A stretch of DNA of 64,000 nucleotides from Cyanobacteria bacterium TGS_CYA1 (GTDB lineage Bacteria; Cyanobacteriota; Vampirovibrionia; Obscuribacterales; Obscuribacteraceae): contig JAHCIQ010000006.1 in the NCBI GenBank assembly GCA_026129135.1, positions 225,815-289,814 of the forward strand. Direction: 5' to 3'. The translations under genes and the position numbers were made by a program. The number at the start of each line of letters is the position of its first letter. The first letter of the stretch is position 1. The notes beneath the pieces were generated by a model that searched no databases, had not been told where the DNA came from, and saw only the letters and a list, made by a program, of their open reading frames with translations. Shown here piece after piece: positions 9,383 to 19,149 of the stretch.

Positions 9383-10497
9383 TTATCGTCTTCAATATCA
9401 TCCGAATCGTGATCAGAGCTCAGGTCGTAAATGACTCGTTGTTTTTCTTTGCGCCTTGATGCGGCTCTGTATTTGCCTTTTAGTTTTGGTATCACTGTGC
9501 CACCATCGATTTTAGTGGTCGATTCTATTTTGGTCGATGTCGCGCGACGCTCATCATAGGCTTCTTTTGACTGCTCCATAATAGATGCATAACTTTTATA
9601 ACGTTCCACTAGTACCGGGCTTGTGTCTTCTCGATTTACTTCTTCGAGAACTACACAGCCCTCTTCTACCAGATGGGTGCAATTTGAAAAACGGCAGCTG
9701 TCCTTCAATTTCACTATCTCGGGAAATTGCCACATCACTTCTTGAGGCTCTGGGCATCGAAGTTCGGAAAGATTGAAACCCGGCGTGTCTGCTACCCAGG
9801 CAACGTCGCTCTTTTGGGTGCTTGACAACATTAAATTTTCGAAATGTGGATTTATTTGATAAAGCTCTGATGCTGTAGTCGTATGTCGACCAACTCCAAA
9901 TTCGTTCTCCATTATTCCGGTCTTAAGATTCAAATCGGGCTCGAGCCGATTTAGCAAACTTGATTTGCCAACGCCGGAAGGTCCCGCCAGTACAGTGATT
10001 CGACCTGACAGCAATTCAGCCAGTTCGTTCATACCAATTCCACTTGCCGCCGAACAAAGCAGAACTCGATAGCCTAATTCTTCATAAATGTTGCGCAAAG
10101 ATAAAGCCTGGTCGCCTGGAGCTAAATCGCATTTGTTAATGCACAAGATTGGCATGGTGTCTGGCATTTCAAGCTGAAAGTGGACAATGTAACGGTCGCA
10201 CCACAACTGGTTCCACTCTGGCTGCGCTATTGCCTGTACAATTACAACCTGGTCAACATTGGCAATATTGGGGCGAGAAGATTGGCTGCTTCGTTCGAGA
10301 CATCTTATTATCACAGCCTCTTTGCGGTTGAGATCGAGCTCACCAAGCTCGACGCGATCTCCTACAAGGATAGAGCTTCGTTCCTTTTTAATTCTTCCAC
10401 GAGCCTGGCAGTTAAGGGTGACACCATCTTCCGGGAGAAAGACGACATAGCCTCCCGCGTGACTCCTAGTTACCAAACCCAATTTCAAAGCGCACAC
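9343..10497 (-). CDS. rsgA: Ribosome small subunit-dependent GTPase A
   Basis: A circularly permuted GTPase that helps mature the 30S subunit. It has an N-terminal OB fold, then G4 NKCD (121-124), G1 GPSGVGKSS (172-180) and G3 DTPGF (237-241), in the permuted order G4-G1-G3. The C-terminal zinc site is C268, C273, H275, C281. The protein starts with GTG. At 384 aa it is longer than the usual ~300-350 because of a basic patch (about 340-360) and a final stretch of ~25 residues almost entirely Asp and Glu. That acidic tail is encoded in the overlap with the upstream-facing GT87-like gene. It is divergent from typA with only 33 bp between starts. Confidence 0.94.
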   Translation of the reverse strand: MCALKLGLVTRSHAGGYVVFLPEDGVTLNCQARGRIKKERSSILVGDRVELGELDLNRKEAVIIRCLERSSQSSRPNIANVDQVVIVQAIAQPEWNQLWCDRYIVHFQLEMPDTMPILCINKCDLAPGDQALSLRNIYEELGYRVLLCSAASGIGMNELAELLSGRITVLAGPSGVGKSSLLNRLEPDLNLKTGIMENEFGVGRHTTTASELYQINPHFENLMLSSTQKSDVAWVADTPGFNLSELRCPEPQEVMWQFPEIVKLKDSCRFSNCTHLVEEGCVVLEEVNREDTSPVLVERYKSYASIMEQSKEAYDERRATSTKIESTTKIDGGTVIPKLKGKYRAASRRKEKQRVIYDLSSDHDSDDIEDDNYEDEDDDEFTDE

Positions 10498-10530
10498 TAG
10501 TCAGACTTCGCAAACTAAAGAAATACAATA

Positions 10531-12372
10531 ATGAATACACTAACCAAAAGCATAGCACCACGGGCATCCGAAATGAAGGACACAAGTAGAATCCGCAATA
10601 TCGCCATTATCGCTCACGTCGACCATGGCAAAACCACTCTGGTAGATGGCTTCTTGCATCAAACGGGCGTTTTCCGTCAGAATCAAGAAATCGTCGATTG
10701 TGTCATGGACTCAAACGATCTCGAGCGAGAGCGTGGAATTACAATCCTGGCCAAAAATACGGCAGTCAACTATAAAGACTACTTAATCAATATTGTTGAT
10801 ACTCCTGGGCACGCGGATTTTGGTGGCGAAGTCGAGCGCATTCTGGGAATGGTCGACAGCTGCATATTAGTTGTAGACGCTGGCGAAGGTCCGATGCCCC
10901 AGACCAGATTCGTTTTACGTAAGGCGCTCGAGCGCGGACTGCGACCTATAGTGGTCATAAACAAAATTGATCGTCCGAATATCGATCCTCATATTGCAGT
11001 GGACAAAGTATTCGATCTCTTTGTTGAGCTTGGTGCTCACGATCAACAGCTCGATTTCCCTTATATCTTCGCTTCTGGCGTACAGGGTTATGCCACTAAA
11101 GATCCCAGCGTGGTGCCAGAAGGCGAAAATAAGAATCTCATTCCACTCATAGATCTCATTGTCGATCACTGCCCATGTCCTGAAGCCGATGTTGAAAAGC
11201 CGCTTCAAATGCAGGTTTCCATCCTCGATTATACTGATTATCTGGGTCGTATCGCTGTTGGAAGAATTTATTCGGGCTCGGTAAGAGTCAATCAACCTGT
11301 CGTTCTCATGAAAGAAGACGGCAAATTGATTTCAGGAAGAATCGCCAAACTGTTTACTTTCCACGGACTGAAAAGAGTGGAAGCCGAAGAAGCATTTGCT
11401 GGAAACCTGGTTGCTATCTCTGGTCTTGCTGACGTCAATGTAGGCGACACCATCGCTCATCCAGAAAATCCCGAAGCGCTCGTTCGTATAAGAGTAGATG
11501 AACCTACTCTCAAAATGAGCTTCCTTGTAAATGATTCGCCATTTTGCGGACAGGAAGGAAAATTTGTTACTTCAAGACAGTTGAGAGCCAGACTTTTCAA
11601 AGAACTCGAAACTAACGTCAGTTTGCGTGTCGAAGAAACAGACAGCACAGATACATTCACCGTGAGTGGTCGCGGCGAGTTGCATCTGGGCATTTTAATC
11701 GAGACCATGCGCCGAGAAGGTTATGAATTCCAGGTCTCAAGACCTGAAGTAATCATGAAAGAAGTCGATGGCAGACAGCTCGAACCTTATGAACGTCTGA
11801 TGATCGACCTTCCTGACGAATTCACGGGTGCCGTGATGCAGGCTCTTGGACCAAGACGCGCTGAGTTGCAAGACATGGTCGTGGAAGGAACACAAACACT
11901 TCTGAAATTCGTTATTCCAACTCGTGGAATCATCGGTTTTCAAAGCGAATTCTTGCGCTTGACCAAAGGCAATGGCGTTATGAATCACGCTTTCTTAGAG
12001 TATAAAGAATTCTGCGGCGAGATTCAAAGCCAGAGAAACGGCGCGCTCGTCGCCTGGGAAGAAGGCGTGGCAACAGCTTATGCTATTCAGCAGTGCGAAG
12101 ACCGCGGTGTATTCTTCATTACGCCAGGTACCAAAGTGTATGGCGGTATGATTGTTGGCGAAAACAATCGCCAGCAAGATCTAGACATCAACGTATGTAA
12201 GACCAAAAAGCTTACAAACATAAGATCTGCCGGTGCTGAAGTCATGGTGACTTTGCAGGCTCCAGTGGAAATGAGTCTAGAGCGTTGTCTTGAATACATT
12301 TCTTCCGAAGAGCTTTTAGAAGTAACTCCAACTAGTGTTAGAATGCGTAAAAGAAAACTCTCGCGTAAATAA
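10531..12372 (+). CDS. typA: Ribosome-associated GTPase TypA/BipA
   Basis: A 613-aa translational GTPase of the EF-G family that acts in ribosome assembly and stress adaptation. G1 AHVDHGKTT is at 28-36, G3 DTPGH at 90-94 and G4 NKID at 144-147. The C-terminal part has the TypA-specific region ('[18 protein letters not shown]', 'PTRGIIGF'). The length is normal. An alternative start exists at Met15 (10573), as residues 1-18 are not needed for the GTPase fold; neither start has a clear Shine-Dalgarno. It is divergent from rsgA, placing two ribosome-assembly GTPases back to back. Confidence 0.95.
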   Translation: MNTLTKSIAPRASEMKDTSRIRNIAIIAHVDHGKTTLVDGFLHQTGVFRQNQEIVDCVMDSNDLERERGITILAKNTAVNYKDYLINIVDTPGHADFGGEVERILGMVDSCILVVDAGEGPMPQTRFVLRKALERGLRPIVVINKIDRPNIDPHIAVDKVFDLFVELGAHDQQLDFPYIFASGVQGYATKDPSVVPEGENKNLIPLIDLIVDHCPCPEADVEKPLQMQVSILDYTDYLGRIAVGRIYSGSVRVNQPVVLMKEDGKLISGRIAKLFTFHGLKRVEAEEAFAGNLVAISGLADVNVGDTIAHPENPEALVRIRVDEPTLKMSFLVNDSPFCGQEGKFVTSRQLRARLFKELETNVSLRVEETDSTDTFTVSGRGELHLGILIETMRREGYEFQVSRPEVIMKEVDGRQLEPYERLMIDLPDEFTGAVMQALGPRRAELQDMVVEGTQTLLKFVIPTRGIIGFQSEFLRLTKGNGVMNHAFLEYKEFCGEIQSQRNGALVAWEEGVATAYAIQQCEDRGVFFITPGTKVYGGMIVGENNRQQDLDINVCKTKKLTNIRSAGAEVMVTLQAPVEMSLERCLEYISSEELLEVTPTSVRMRKRKLSRK

Positions 12373-12399
12373 TCGCAATCGCAAATAACCAGGAGCATT

Positions 12400-14577
12400 A
12401 TGGCTCGAAAAACAGTTCCAGGTGGTGGCTATCAGGCAGTTGCCTATACTGTTAAAAAGGCGCTAGAAGTCGGTCCACTTAAATTGTGGAAGCGCATGCG
12501 CTCTAAAAATGCGTGCAAAACTTGCGCCCTGGGAATGGGCGGAGTCAAAGGCGGCATGGTAAATGAAGCGGGGCACTTTCCTGAAGTTTGCAAAAAATCG
12601 CTTCAGGCTCAAGTTGCCGATATGAAAGGTGCACTGCCAATTGATTTTTTCGACAAACACACAGTCGAAGAGTATGGTAAATTCACATCCAAACAGTTAG
12701 AAGATGCCGGCCGCATAACCTATCCTGTCGTGCTCGAACCTGGAGCAAAGCATTACAAGCCAATCGACTGGGATATTGCAAGTTCAAGAATTGCAGAAGC
12801 GATGAAAGCTTGTAGAAAAACGCCTGAGCGTGCAGTCGTTTATGCTTCGGGTAGATCGAGTAACGAAGCCGGATTTATTTTGCAATCGTTCGCTCGTGCT
12901 TACGGCACTAATCATGTGATGAACTGTTCTTATTATTGCCACCAGGCATCGGGTGTCGCGCTCAACATGGTCTTTGGCTCGGGTACTGCAACTGTAGACC
13001 TCGATGATTTGTCGGATGCCGATCTGGTATTTGTAATCGGTGCAAATCCTGCATCTAATCATCCGCGATTAATGACACAGTTAGCTGCTCTTCGCGCAAG
13101 AGGTGGTGCAGTCGTAGTGGTAAATCCGGTGCGCGAATCTGGGCTTGATACTTTTCATATCCCAAGCCAGATTAAGTCATATTTCTTTGGTAGCAAAATT
13201 GCATCCACTTATCTTCAGCCGCACGCTGGTGGAGACACCGCACTATTCGTCGGTATCTTGAAGCGAATCGATGAGAAAGGTCTGGTCAATCGCGAGTTCG
13301 TATCGAAGCACACGCTGGATTTTGAAAACGTGCTGGAATATGCCAGAACTTGCAGTTGGGAAGATATAGTTCGACTCTCTGGTATCACTCAAAAAGAGAT
13401 AGATGATGTGGCCGAATTAGTTGTTAGGGCCAAGTCGACAATTTTTTCCTGGGCTATGGGAATTACGCACCATGCATGGGGCGTGGACAATGTACTTGCA
13501 ATCTGTAACCTCGCTCTTGCAACGGCTAATGTCGGAAGGCAAGGCGCGGGATTGATGCCGATACGTGGACATTCTAATGTTCAGGGCATCGGTTCGATTG
13601 GCTTTTCGCCAAAACTAAAAGAATCGATTACAAAAAGACTGGAAGATGTTTATAAATCGAGTTTTCCTACTTTTGCAGGTCATGACACTTTGAGTATGAT
13701 TGAAGCTTGTGAGAGAGAAGAAGTTGATTTCCTCTTTTGTCTTGGCGGTAACCTGGCTGCTTCTAACCCTGATCTCGACTGGGCTTCAGCCGCAATGCAG
13801 AAGGCCGGGATGACAGTATATTTGTCGACTAAACTCAATGTCGGACATTTCATTGGACATGGCAAGACAACAATCATTTTGCCTGTTCTGGCACGAGATG
13901 AAGAGCCGCAAGCAACCACGCAAGAATCTATGTTCAATTATGTTCGTCTTTCAGAAGGCGGCGAGCCTAACATGAAGGGGCTCATGCGTGCCGAATCAGA
14001 CGTGATATGCGACATTGCAGACAGAGTGCTTGGAAAAGAGCCTTTTAACTGGCTTCGACTGAAAAACCATGACGAAGTGCGAAAACTTATTGCCGAAATT
14101 ATTCCTGGTTGGAGCGAAGTTGGCTCCATCGGTCAGACCAAAAAAGAATTCATTATTCCAAATCGAGTTTTTCACACACCTGAATTTCCCACCGAAACGG
14201 GAAAGGCAAAAGCGCATGTCACGCCACTTCCAGAATACGATACAAGTGGTCTCAAGATGATCACTATCCGTTCTGAAGGACAGTTCAATAGCGTAGTTTA
14301 CGAAGAACACGACGTATATCGCGGTATTCCTCACCGAAATTGTATTCTGGTATCACAAAAAGATGCAGACAATCTCAGTCTCAAAGATGGACAAAGAGTG
14401 AAAGTAATTGGCGAAGCGGGCAGCCTCGACAATATCGAGCTTGTTATAGGCGGTATCAGAGATGGTGTAGTGGCAATGTTTTATCCAGAGTCAAACTACA
14501 TTATCAAAGCAAGACCCGACGATAGATCGCGCACACCATCATTTAAATTTGCACCAGTAAAACTGGAAGCAATGTAG
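12400..14577 (+). CDS. FdhF/YdeP-family molybdopterin oxidoreductase
   Basis: A 725-aa member of the formate-dehydrogenase-alpha-like family typified by E. coli YdeP. The N-terminal cysteine motif C39-K-T-C42 followed by 'ALGMGG' and C64 is characteristic. The position equivalent to selenocysteine in FdhF is Cys180-His181 in 'NCSYYCHQASG', the likely Mo ligand. 'RGHSNVQGIGS' and the C-terminal MoCo domain ('RSEGQFNS', 'GQRVKV') complete the fold. The start is well supported by AGGAG 7-8 nt upstream. The natural substrate of this subfamily is not established. It ends directly against the stop codon of the convergent gene at 14578 with no spacer. Confidence 0.87.
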   Translation: MARKTVPGGGYQAVAYTVKKALEVGPLKLWKRMRSKNACKTCALGMGGVKGGMVNEAGHFPEVCKKSLQAQVADMKGALPIDFFDKHTVEEYGKFTSKQLEDAGRITYPVVLEPGAKHYKPIDWDIASSRIAEAMKACRKTPERAVVYASGRSSNEAGFILQSFARAYGTNHVMNCSYYCHQASGVALNMVFGSGTATVDLDDLSDADLVFVIGANPASNHPRLMTQLAALRARGGAVVVVNPVRESGLDTFHIPSQIKSYFFGSKIASTYLQPHAGGDTALFVGILKRIDEKGLVNREFVSKHTLDFENVLEYARTCSWEDIVRLSGITQKEIDDVAELVVRAKSTIFSWAMGITHHAWGVDNVLAICNLALATANVGRQGAGLMPIRGHSNVQGIGSIGFSPKLKESITKRLEDVYKSSFPTFAGHDTLSMIEACEREEVDFLFCLGGNLAASNPDLDWASAAMQKAGMTVYLSTKLNVGHFIGHGKTTIILPVLARDEEPQATTQESMFNYVRLSEGGEPNMKGLMRAESDVICDIADRVLGKEPFNWLRLKNHDEVRKLIAEIIPGWSEVGSIGQTKKEFIIPNRVFHTPEFPTETGKAKAHVTPLPEYDTSGLKMITIRSEGQFNSVVYEEHDVYRGIPHRNCILVSQKDADNLSLKDGQRVKVIGEAGSLDNIELVIGGIRDGVVAMFYPESNYIIKARPDDRSRTPSFKFAPVKLEAM

Positions 14578-15216
14578 TTATTTCTTGTTGAGTTGTTTGA
14601 GTTCTTTGTCAGCTTTTTTCTCTTCAATTTTGGCTTGTTTAGAAAGAGATTTAACTGCTTTCTCGATTTTGCTTACCTGATCTTGAAACATAATTGCCGA
14701 GCGAGCGATGTCATCGGCTTTTAAATCTGGCCCTTCTGTAACTTTGTCCAGATTTACTGCAAGCGGATTCATTCCTCGAGCAAGCTCGCGGATTTGATCG
14801 AGATCTTGTTTGCCTTCGTCCGGCATTTCTTGCGGCATCACAATGGCATTGATTTCACCATCTACCATAGGCAATAACTGTCCCACTTGATTCATGAAAT
14901 AGTCTAGCCACTGTTTTCTTGGTGGCAAGGTTCCCATGGATAGCACGCCTGTAGGATTAGGTATAGCTGGCAAAATAATGGGACCAATTACGTCTGGCTG
15001 AACAGCTACCACTTGATCCTGTCTTTGAGTTTCACAATAAATATCAAAAGCTGCTCGTTTGAGATGATGCAAGCTATTGGTCAATTCTTTCAAATGAGTA
15101 GTCAGGGCTAGAGAGTCTGACTTTATTTGACCTTCGAGAACTTTTTGGTCCTGGGCAAAACCTGGCGCAATGCTCAAATTTGCCACGACTAAAAAGAGTA
15201 ATATTTTTTTGATCAT
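14578..15216 (-). CDS. Secreted alpha-helical protein of unknown function
   Basis: A 212-aa product with a clear signal peptide (MIKKILLFLVVANLSIAPGFAQ). The mature part is predicted mostly helical, with a central Pro/Ile-rich segment and a Lys/Glu-rich C-terminal helix ending KELKQLNKK. I recognise no family. The start overlaps the stop of the upstream membrane-protein gene (ATGA, 4 nt), so it is translated with it, and it appears to be the last gene of a kinase-GGDEF/EAL-membrane protein operon. Its stop abuts the stop of the convergent YdeP-like gene. Confidence 0.75.
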   Translation of the reverse strand: MIKKILLFLVVANLSIAPGFAQDQKVLEGQIKSDSLALTTHLKELTNSLHHLKRAAFDIYCETQRQDQVVAVQPDVIGPIILPAIPNPTGVLSMGTLPPRKQWLDYFMNQVGQLLPMVDGEINAIVMPQEMPDEGKQDLDQIRELARGMNPLAVNLDKVTEGPDLKADDIARSAIMFQDQVSKIEKAVKSLSKQAKIEEKKADKELKQLNKK

Positions 15217-15908
15217 ACCTTTTCTCCAACGTCAAATCTATTCTGGTCTAATGCAAACGGCATCAAATCTGGTGCTACAGCATCGTGTAAAACTCTGTAG
15301 GCCTTCGCTTCAGCTAATTTTGTATACATGCTGGCAGGAATAGCCAATACCATAACTGCAGCTCCCACTCCCTCTATAAACCACTGTACAAGACAGAAAA
15401 GCGCAAGTTCTAGCCATGGCTTTTCTGTGCAGACAAAGCTTGCTTTCAGTGCCTCGATAGGTCCACACTCGTATTCGAGTAAAAAGTAAAAGTAAAACTG
15501 CAGACGGATATAAACGTAAAAGCCTGGCACCACGAGAAGTAAGCAACCAATTCCGATTGCAAGATAAAAAAGAATAGTGGCGCCTATATACTTAAATGTC
15601 AATGGAGCCGGTTTCCAGAGTACATTCGAATTTGGTTTTTCTCCATTCAAGAATTGCAGGCAGGCAAGGTCCAGCCCAATTTTTGTAATCATCGCAATCC
15701 AGGTGATGGCAATGACCAAAACAAGCATGATGAAAAACTGTTCTGTTCCCTTAGCTACAACGATTTTTACCGCCGCAAGAGCCATTGAAGGCAATGCAAC
15801 AACCAGTCCCGTCAGTCCTAAAAGACCGAGATATCGCCAAAAACATTTTTTGTAGACTTCCCAACTGGAAGCCAATATTTCGTCTAAGGAAAAAACGACA
15901 TCAGCCAT
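15213..15908 (-). CDS. Integral membrane protein, YciC/DUF975-like
   Basis: A 231-aa protein with about five to six hydrophobic segments. Features seen in the YciC/DUF975-type membrane families are present: an N-terminal amphipathic 'SSWEVYKKCFWRYLGL' segment, a central 'VVPGFYVYIRLQFY' segment and 'GPIEALKASFVCT'. No catalytic motif is visible and the function is unknown. The start ATG has GAGGTG about 6 nt upstream, and this ribosome site overlaps the stop region of the GGDEF/EAL gene 9 nt away. It is coupled to the secreted protein downstream by a 4-nt overlap. Confidence 0.72.
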   Translation of the reverse strand: MADVVFSLDEILASSWEVYKKCFWRYLGLLGLTGLVVALPSMALAAVKIVVAKGTEQFFIMLVLVIAITWIAMITKIGLDLACLQFLNGEKPNSNVLWKPAPLTFKYIGATILFYLAIGIGCLLLVVPGFYVYIRLQFYFYFLLEYECGPIEALKASFVCTEKPWLELALFCLVQWFIEGVGAAVMVLAIPASMYTKLAEAKAYRVLHDAVAPDLMPFALDQNRFDVGEKV

Positions 15909-15917
15909 TTTGACACC

Positions 15918-17849
15918 TCAACTTAAAAACATGTTGCGTTGCTCATCCTGACTTGGAGGCAAGACTTCAAGCAGTTTCCCCCATAAAAATCCCTGTCCAA
16001 AGTGGATTCCAAGTTCGCCAAGAACTGGTAAGTCGCTTGCGTCTTCTATTCCTTCTGCAATCATTTCGACCCCGAGCGATTTGGCAACGTTTGCCAGGCG
16101 CTTTAAAAGCCTTACTTTAGTCGGGTCTGTTCCTATGCCGTTGACATATTTTCTGTCTACTTTGACGATGTCTGGTTCGAGCAATATAAGTGTTTCAAGT
16201 GATGCTCTGCCAAAACCAATGTCGTCAACCGCAATCAAAATGCCTGCATGACGCAAAGCAAGTAATCTGTCGCGCATGTATGAAGGATCGCCGATGAAAT
16301 GTTGCTCGCTTATCTCAACACAAAAAACTTTGCCTTCTCTATCGCTTGGAAAAATTGAAATCAGCTCATGAGGCTCGGTGTCAAGGATAGTCGAAGGAAA
16401 TACATTCAAGTGTACTCGCATCAAACTGGCAATATTGTTTGAAAGTTCTGTGCAGGAGCGCAAACACTGAAGGTCTACTTTGGTGAGTATATTGTTTTCC
16501 ACACTCAAACGAAAGAGGTCGTCTGGGCTTTCAAACGCGCCTTCTGGACCGCGAATGAGCATTTCAAAACCGACAACTTCTTTGGTGCTCAAATTGATTA
16601 TAGGTTGATAAACTGCTCGATAGCTTTCTTTGGCAAGCAACTGTTCGATTAAGCTCTGAGTGGTTGTTGCTGCTTCTCTGGTATTGCGATTAACCGACAC
16701 CGTATTCTTACCAGCTTGCTTACTCTTTTGCAAAGCCTGGCGACCAACTTCGATTATGTCGTCTTTGCCTTTTATTTCATTTGGTACAGCCGTAACACCA
16801 AGGCTTAATGTGATTGGACCATTTACAGTTTTAAATTCAGGTTGGTCCGATTCTGATACCACCAGGCGCAATCTTTCTGCAACGCGCATTCCATAAGCAA
16901 GTTGCGTATCGGGTAGTAAAACCAGAAATTCGTCGTCGCCAGTGCGAGCCACATGGTCGGATGGTCTTAAGGTTCCAATGATACGCTTGGTGATTTCGCG
17001 CAAAATCTTTTCGCCAGCAGCCGAACCTTTTTCTTCTATAATTTTAGGAAAATCATCGCATGCCACCATTACTGCAATTAAATTGCCGGTACCACGATTT
17101 AATCGGTTTTCTTCTACTTTTAAAACTTGTTCCAGTCCCCGCATGTTCAGCGCGTCTGTGGCAACATCGAGATTAGAAATGTGTTCTAACTGAGCGCGCG
17201 CGTGCGTCAGTTCTTCAGTCAATTCATCTATGCGCTTGGAGTCGGTACTATCTTGTTTCTTTTGAGTGCTGATTATTAAAATCACACCAAGCAAACCGGC
17301 TACCATGATGAAAGCTAGCCAGGGATAGGGACCGGCCGAAATGAGATTATTGTATTTGAGAGTACGTTCTTCAACCGCTTTGAATTCTTGTTCTTGCAGT
17401 TTTTCAATTGACTGAGTAAGCGCTTTGCGATCATCCATCTGCTGACTCGACTCATCCAGCGTGCGAGCCGCTGCCACGCCTTGATTTTGCCTTACTTTGA
17501 TAGTCTGGTCAAAACCTGAAAGAACCGTGCTCATTTGATTAGAGAGCTGGCGAACACTTTCACTGTATTGTGGGTCGTCCTGGCGCATGCCGCGCAGCAT
17601 CATGACCTGTTTTTGTAAATTGTCTTTGGCTGTGTTGTATGCGTCCAGCCAGCGTTTTTCACCCGTCACGACGAAGGATTGATGATTCGCTTCGGCGTTG
17701 CGAAGTGTTTCGTGTGTCATCTCTAGCTGGTGGAAGATGCTTGTATGCTGATCCAGCCACATTTGAGTATTTTGATTTGATGGTACTACATTCAGTACCA
17801 GAAAAAAACTGAGTGATGACACCACCACAATGGTGATGATGGCGTACAA
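15918..17849 (-). CDS. Membrane CHASE3-like/GGDEF/EAL cyclic-di-GMP protein
   Basis: Residues 1-20 and ~177-195 are transmembrane and enclose a ~150-residue extracytoplasmic helical domain with the 'FVVTGEKRWLDAYNTA' pattern of CHASE3 sensors. A GGDEF domain (~225-390) carries GDDEF at 304-308, where the second Gly is Asp, so cyclase activity is doubtful. The EAL domain (~400-635) keeps the ExLxR motif (EMLIR, 429-433), the downstream Asn, Glu, DD, Lys (VKVDR), EGIE and Gln positions, so phosphodiesterase activity is likely. No ATG or GTG precedes the first membrane segment. The likely start is TTG at 17849, with ATT or ATC possible slightly upstream. It follows the kinase gene by 34 nt. Confidence 0.88.
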   Translation of the reverse strand: MYAIITIVVVSSLSFFLVLNVVPSNQNTQMWLDQHTSIFHQLEMTHETLRNAEANHQSFVVTGEKRWLDAYNTAKDNLQKQVMMLRGMRQDDPQYSESVRQLSNQMSTVLSGFDQTIKVRQNQGVAAARTLDESSQQMDDRKALTQSIEKLQEQEFKAVEERTLKYNNLISAGPYPWLAFIMVAGLLGVILIISTQKKQDSTDSKRIDELTEELTHARAQLEHISNLDVATDALNMRGLEQVLKVEENRLNRGTGNLIAVMVACDDFPKIIEEKGSAAGEKILREITKRIIGTLRPSDHVARTGDDEFLVLLPDTQLAYGMRVAERLRLVVSESDQPEFKTVNGPITLSLGVTAVPNEIKGKDDIIEVGRQALQKSKQAGKNTVSVNRNTREAATTTQSLIEQLLAKESYRAVYQPIINLSTKEVVGFEMLIRGPEGAFESPDDLFRLSVENNILTKVDLQCLRSCTELSNNIASLMRVHLNVFPSTILDTEPHELISIFPSDREGKVFCVEISEQHFIGDPSYMRDRLLALRHAGILIAVDDIGFGRASLETLILLEPDIVKVDRKYVNGIGTDPTKVRLLKRLANVAKSLGVEMIAEGIEDASDLPVLGELGIHFGQGFLWGKLLEVLPPSQDEQRNMFLS

Positions 17850-17883
17850 AATTTTGCTGTTATTCGCGTTGATGGAATTCGGC

Positions 17884-19065
17884 TCAGCTTAAACGGGTGA
17901 ATATATAAATAGCTATTCCCAATGCAGCAATTGCTAAAAGGATCAAAAATAATATACGACCCCGACCGGTTTTCTGAATATTTGCCGTTTTTAGGGGGCT
18001 TTGCGGAGTTGTGACAACTGTTTTCAGATTGTCTTGGGCAGACTGAACCTGGCTCAGTGCAATCAGCTCTGGAGTGGTTTTGCCAGCTTTGTTTTTTTGC
18101 GGTTTGATGCTTCCTGTCAGATAATCTTTTATATCAATTGCAGAATCGGGTCTATTTTCAGGGTCTTTATCGAGCAATCTTTCTAATAAAAGGCGTATGT
18201 GGGGATATTGGTTGAAAATAGCGGCTGAAAGATCTGGCTTTTTCGCATTCAAGCGATTCATCACTGTTTCGATAGCCGTTTTGCCTACTAGTGGTGGCTG
18301 TCCACAAAACATTTCATAAATAATGCAGCCCAGAGAATAAAAGTCTGACCTGTGATCGACTGCAAAGCCTCGCGCCTGTTCGGGACTCATATATGCCGGA
18401 GTACCAAGTGCTTCGCCTGGAACCGAAATGGCAATATTGTCGCCCTGGATGAATTTAGCCAGACCAAAGTCGAGTAATATTGCTCGCTTTTGTCCATTTT
18501 CATTCACTATCATGATATTGCCTGGTTTAAGATCGCGATGCATGACATTTTTGCCGTGGGCATGCGCCAGAGCATCACAAATTTGATTGAGGATAGTCAA
18601 TGCTTCGTGCAAAGGCAGAGAATTTCTCTTCATGTGCGAACTCAAAGTTTCGCCCTCGATTAAGTCCATAACCATATACGGTATCGAATCTTTGAAAATT
18701 CCAAAGTCGTGAATTGTAATTACATTTGGATGATTTAGGTTGGCAGCTGCTTTGGCTTCGCGTTGAAAGCGCATCAAAGACGAGCGTGTTGAATTATTGG
18801 TGTCCGAATTTTCAATTCCCTTCAAATCCATCAAGACTTTGATAGCGACGAATTTGTCTAGAATCAGGTGCTTGGCTCTAAAAACCATGCCGACATTGCC
18901 TGCGCCAAGCTTGTCGACGATTTGATATTTATTGTCGAAAATGTCACCTGGTTCGACGTCTTCATGTGACTCGACATTCTGAAAATGGCCAGACAGATTG
19001 TCTTTTGAAATAGTCAAAATGAGATACCTACAATTAGTATCTCTATAGCTTATTACTAAGTTCAT
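17884..19065 (-). CDS. Hanks-type Ser/Thr protein kinase, membrane tail-anchored
   Basis: From ATG 19065 the protein has 393 aa. The kinase domain is complete: glycine loop (LGAGNVG), catalytic Lys76 in VAIK, HRD 176-178 followed by LKPGN, DFG 199-201, and an activation segment ending GTPAYMSPE. The juxtamembrane region is Lys/Thr/Ser-rich, and a single C-terminal hydrophobic helix leaves almost nothing outside, so it has no extracellular sensor such as PASTA. The start is uncertain: GTG 19071 lies just upstream, and TTG 19017 has an AGG in front and would fit better. It heads an operon with the GGDEF/EAL protein, joining phosphorylation and c-di-GMP signalling. Confidence 0.9.
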   Translation of the reverse strand: MNLVISYRDTNCRYLILTISKDNLSGHFQNVESHEDVEPGDIFDNKYQIVDKLGAGNVGMVFRAKHLILDKFVAIKVLMDLKGIENSDTNNSTRSSLMRFQREAKAAANLNHPNVITIHDFGIFKDSIPYMVMDLIEGETLSSHMKRNSLPLHEALTILNQICDALAHAHGKNVMHRDLKPGNIMIVNENGQKRAILLDFGLAKFIQGDNIAISVPGEALGTPAYMSPEQARGFAVDHRSDFYSLGCIIYEMFCGQPPLVGKTAIETVMNRLNAKKPDLSAAIFNQYPHIRLLLERLLDKDPENRPDSAIDIKDYLTGSIKPQKNKAGKTTPELIALSQVQSAQDNLKTVVTTPQSPLKTANIQKTGRGRILFLILLAIAALGIAIYIFTRLS

Positions 19066-19088
19066 GAACACAAAGAGTGTTAAAGGTT

Positions 19089-19114
19089 ATCGGACACCAT
19101 TTCTGGTGTCCGAT
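19089..19114 (-). terminator. Intrinsic terminator downstream of glnN
   Basis: An 11-bp perfect inverted repeat (19089-19099 with 19104-19114) with a 4-nt loop lies between the glnN stop and the kinase gene. The T tract on the minus strand is short and broken, so termination may be partial. It separates the glnN transcript from the kinase operon. Confidence 0.65.
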
Positions 19115-19149
19115 TAATCCAAAAGACCGATAATGGAGCTTTATTCGCT

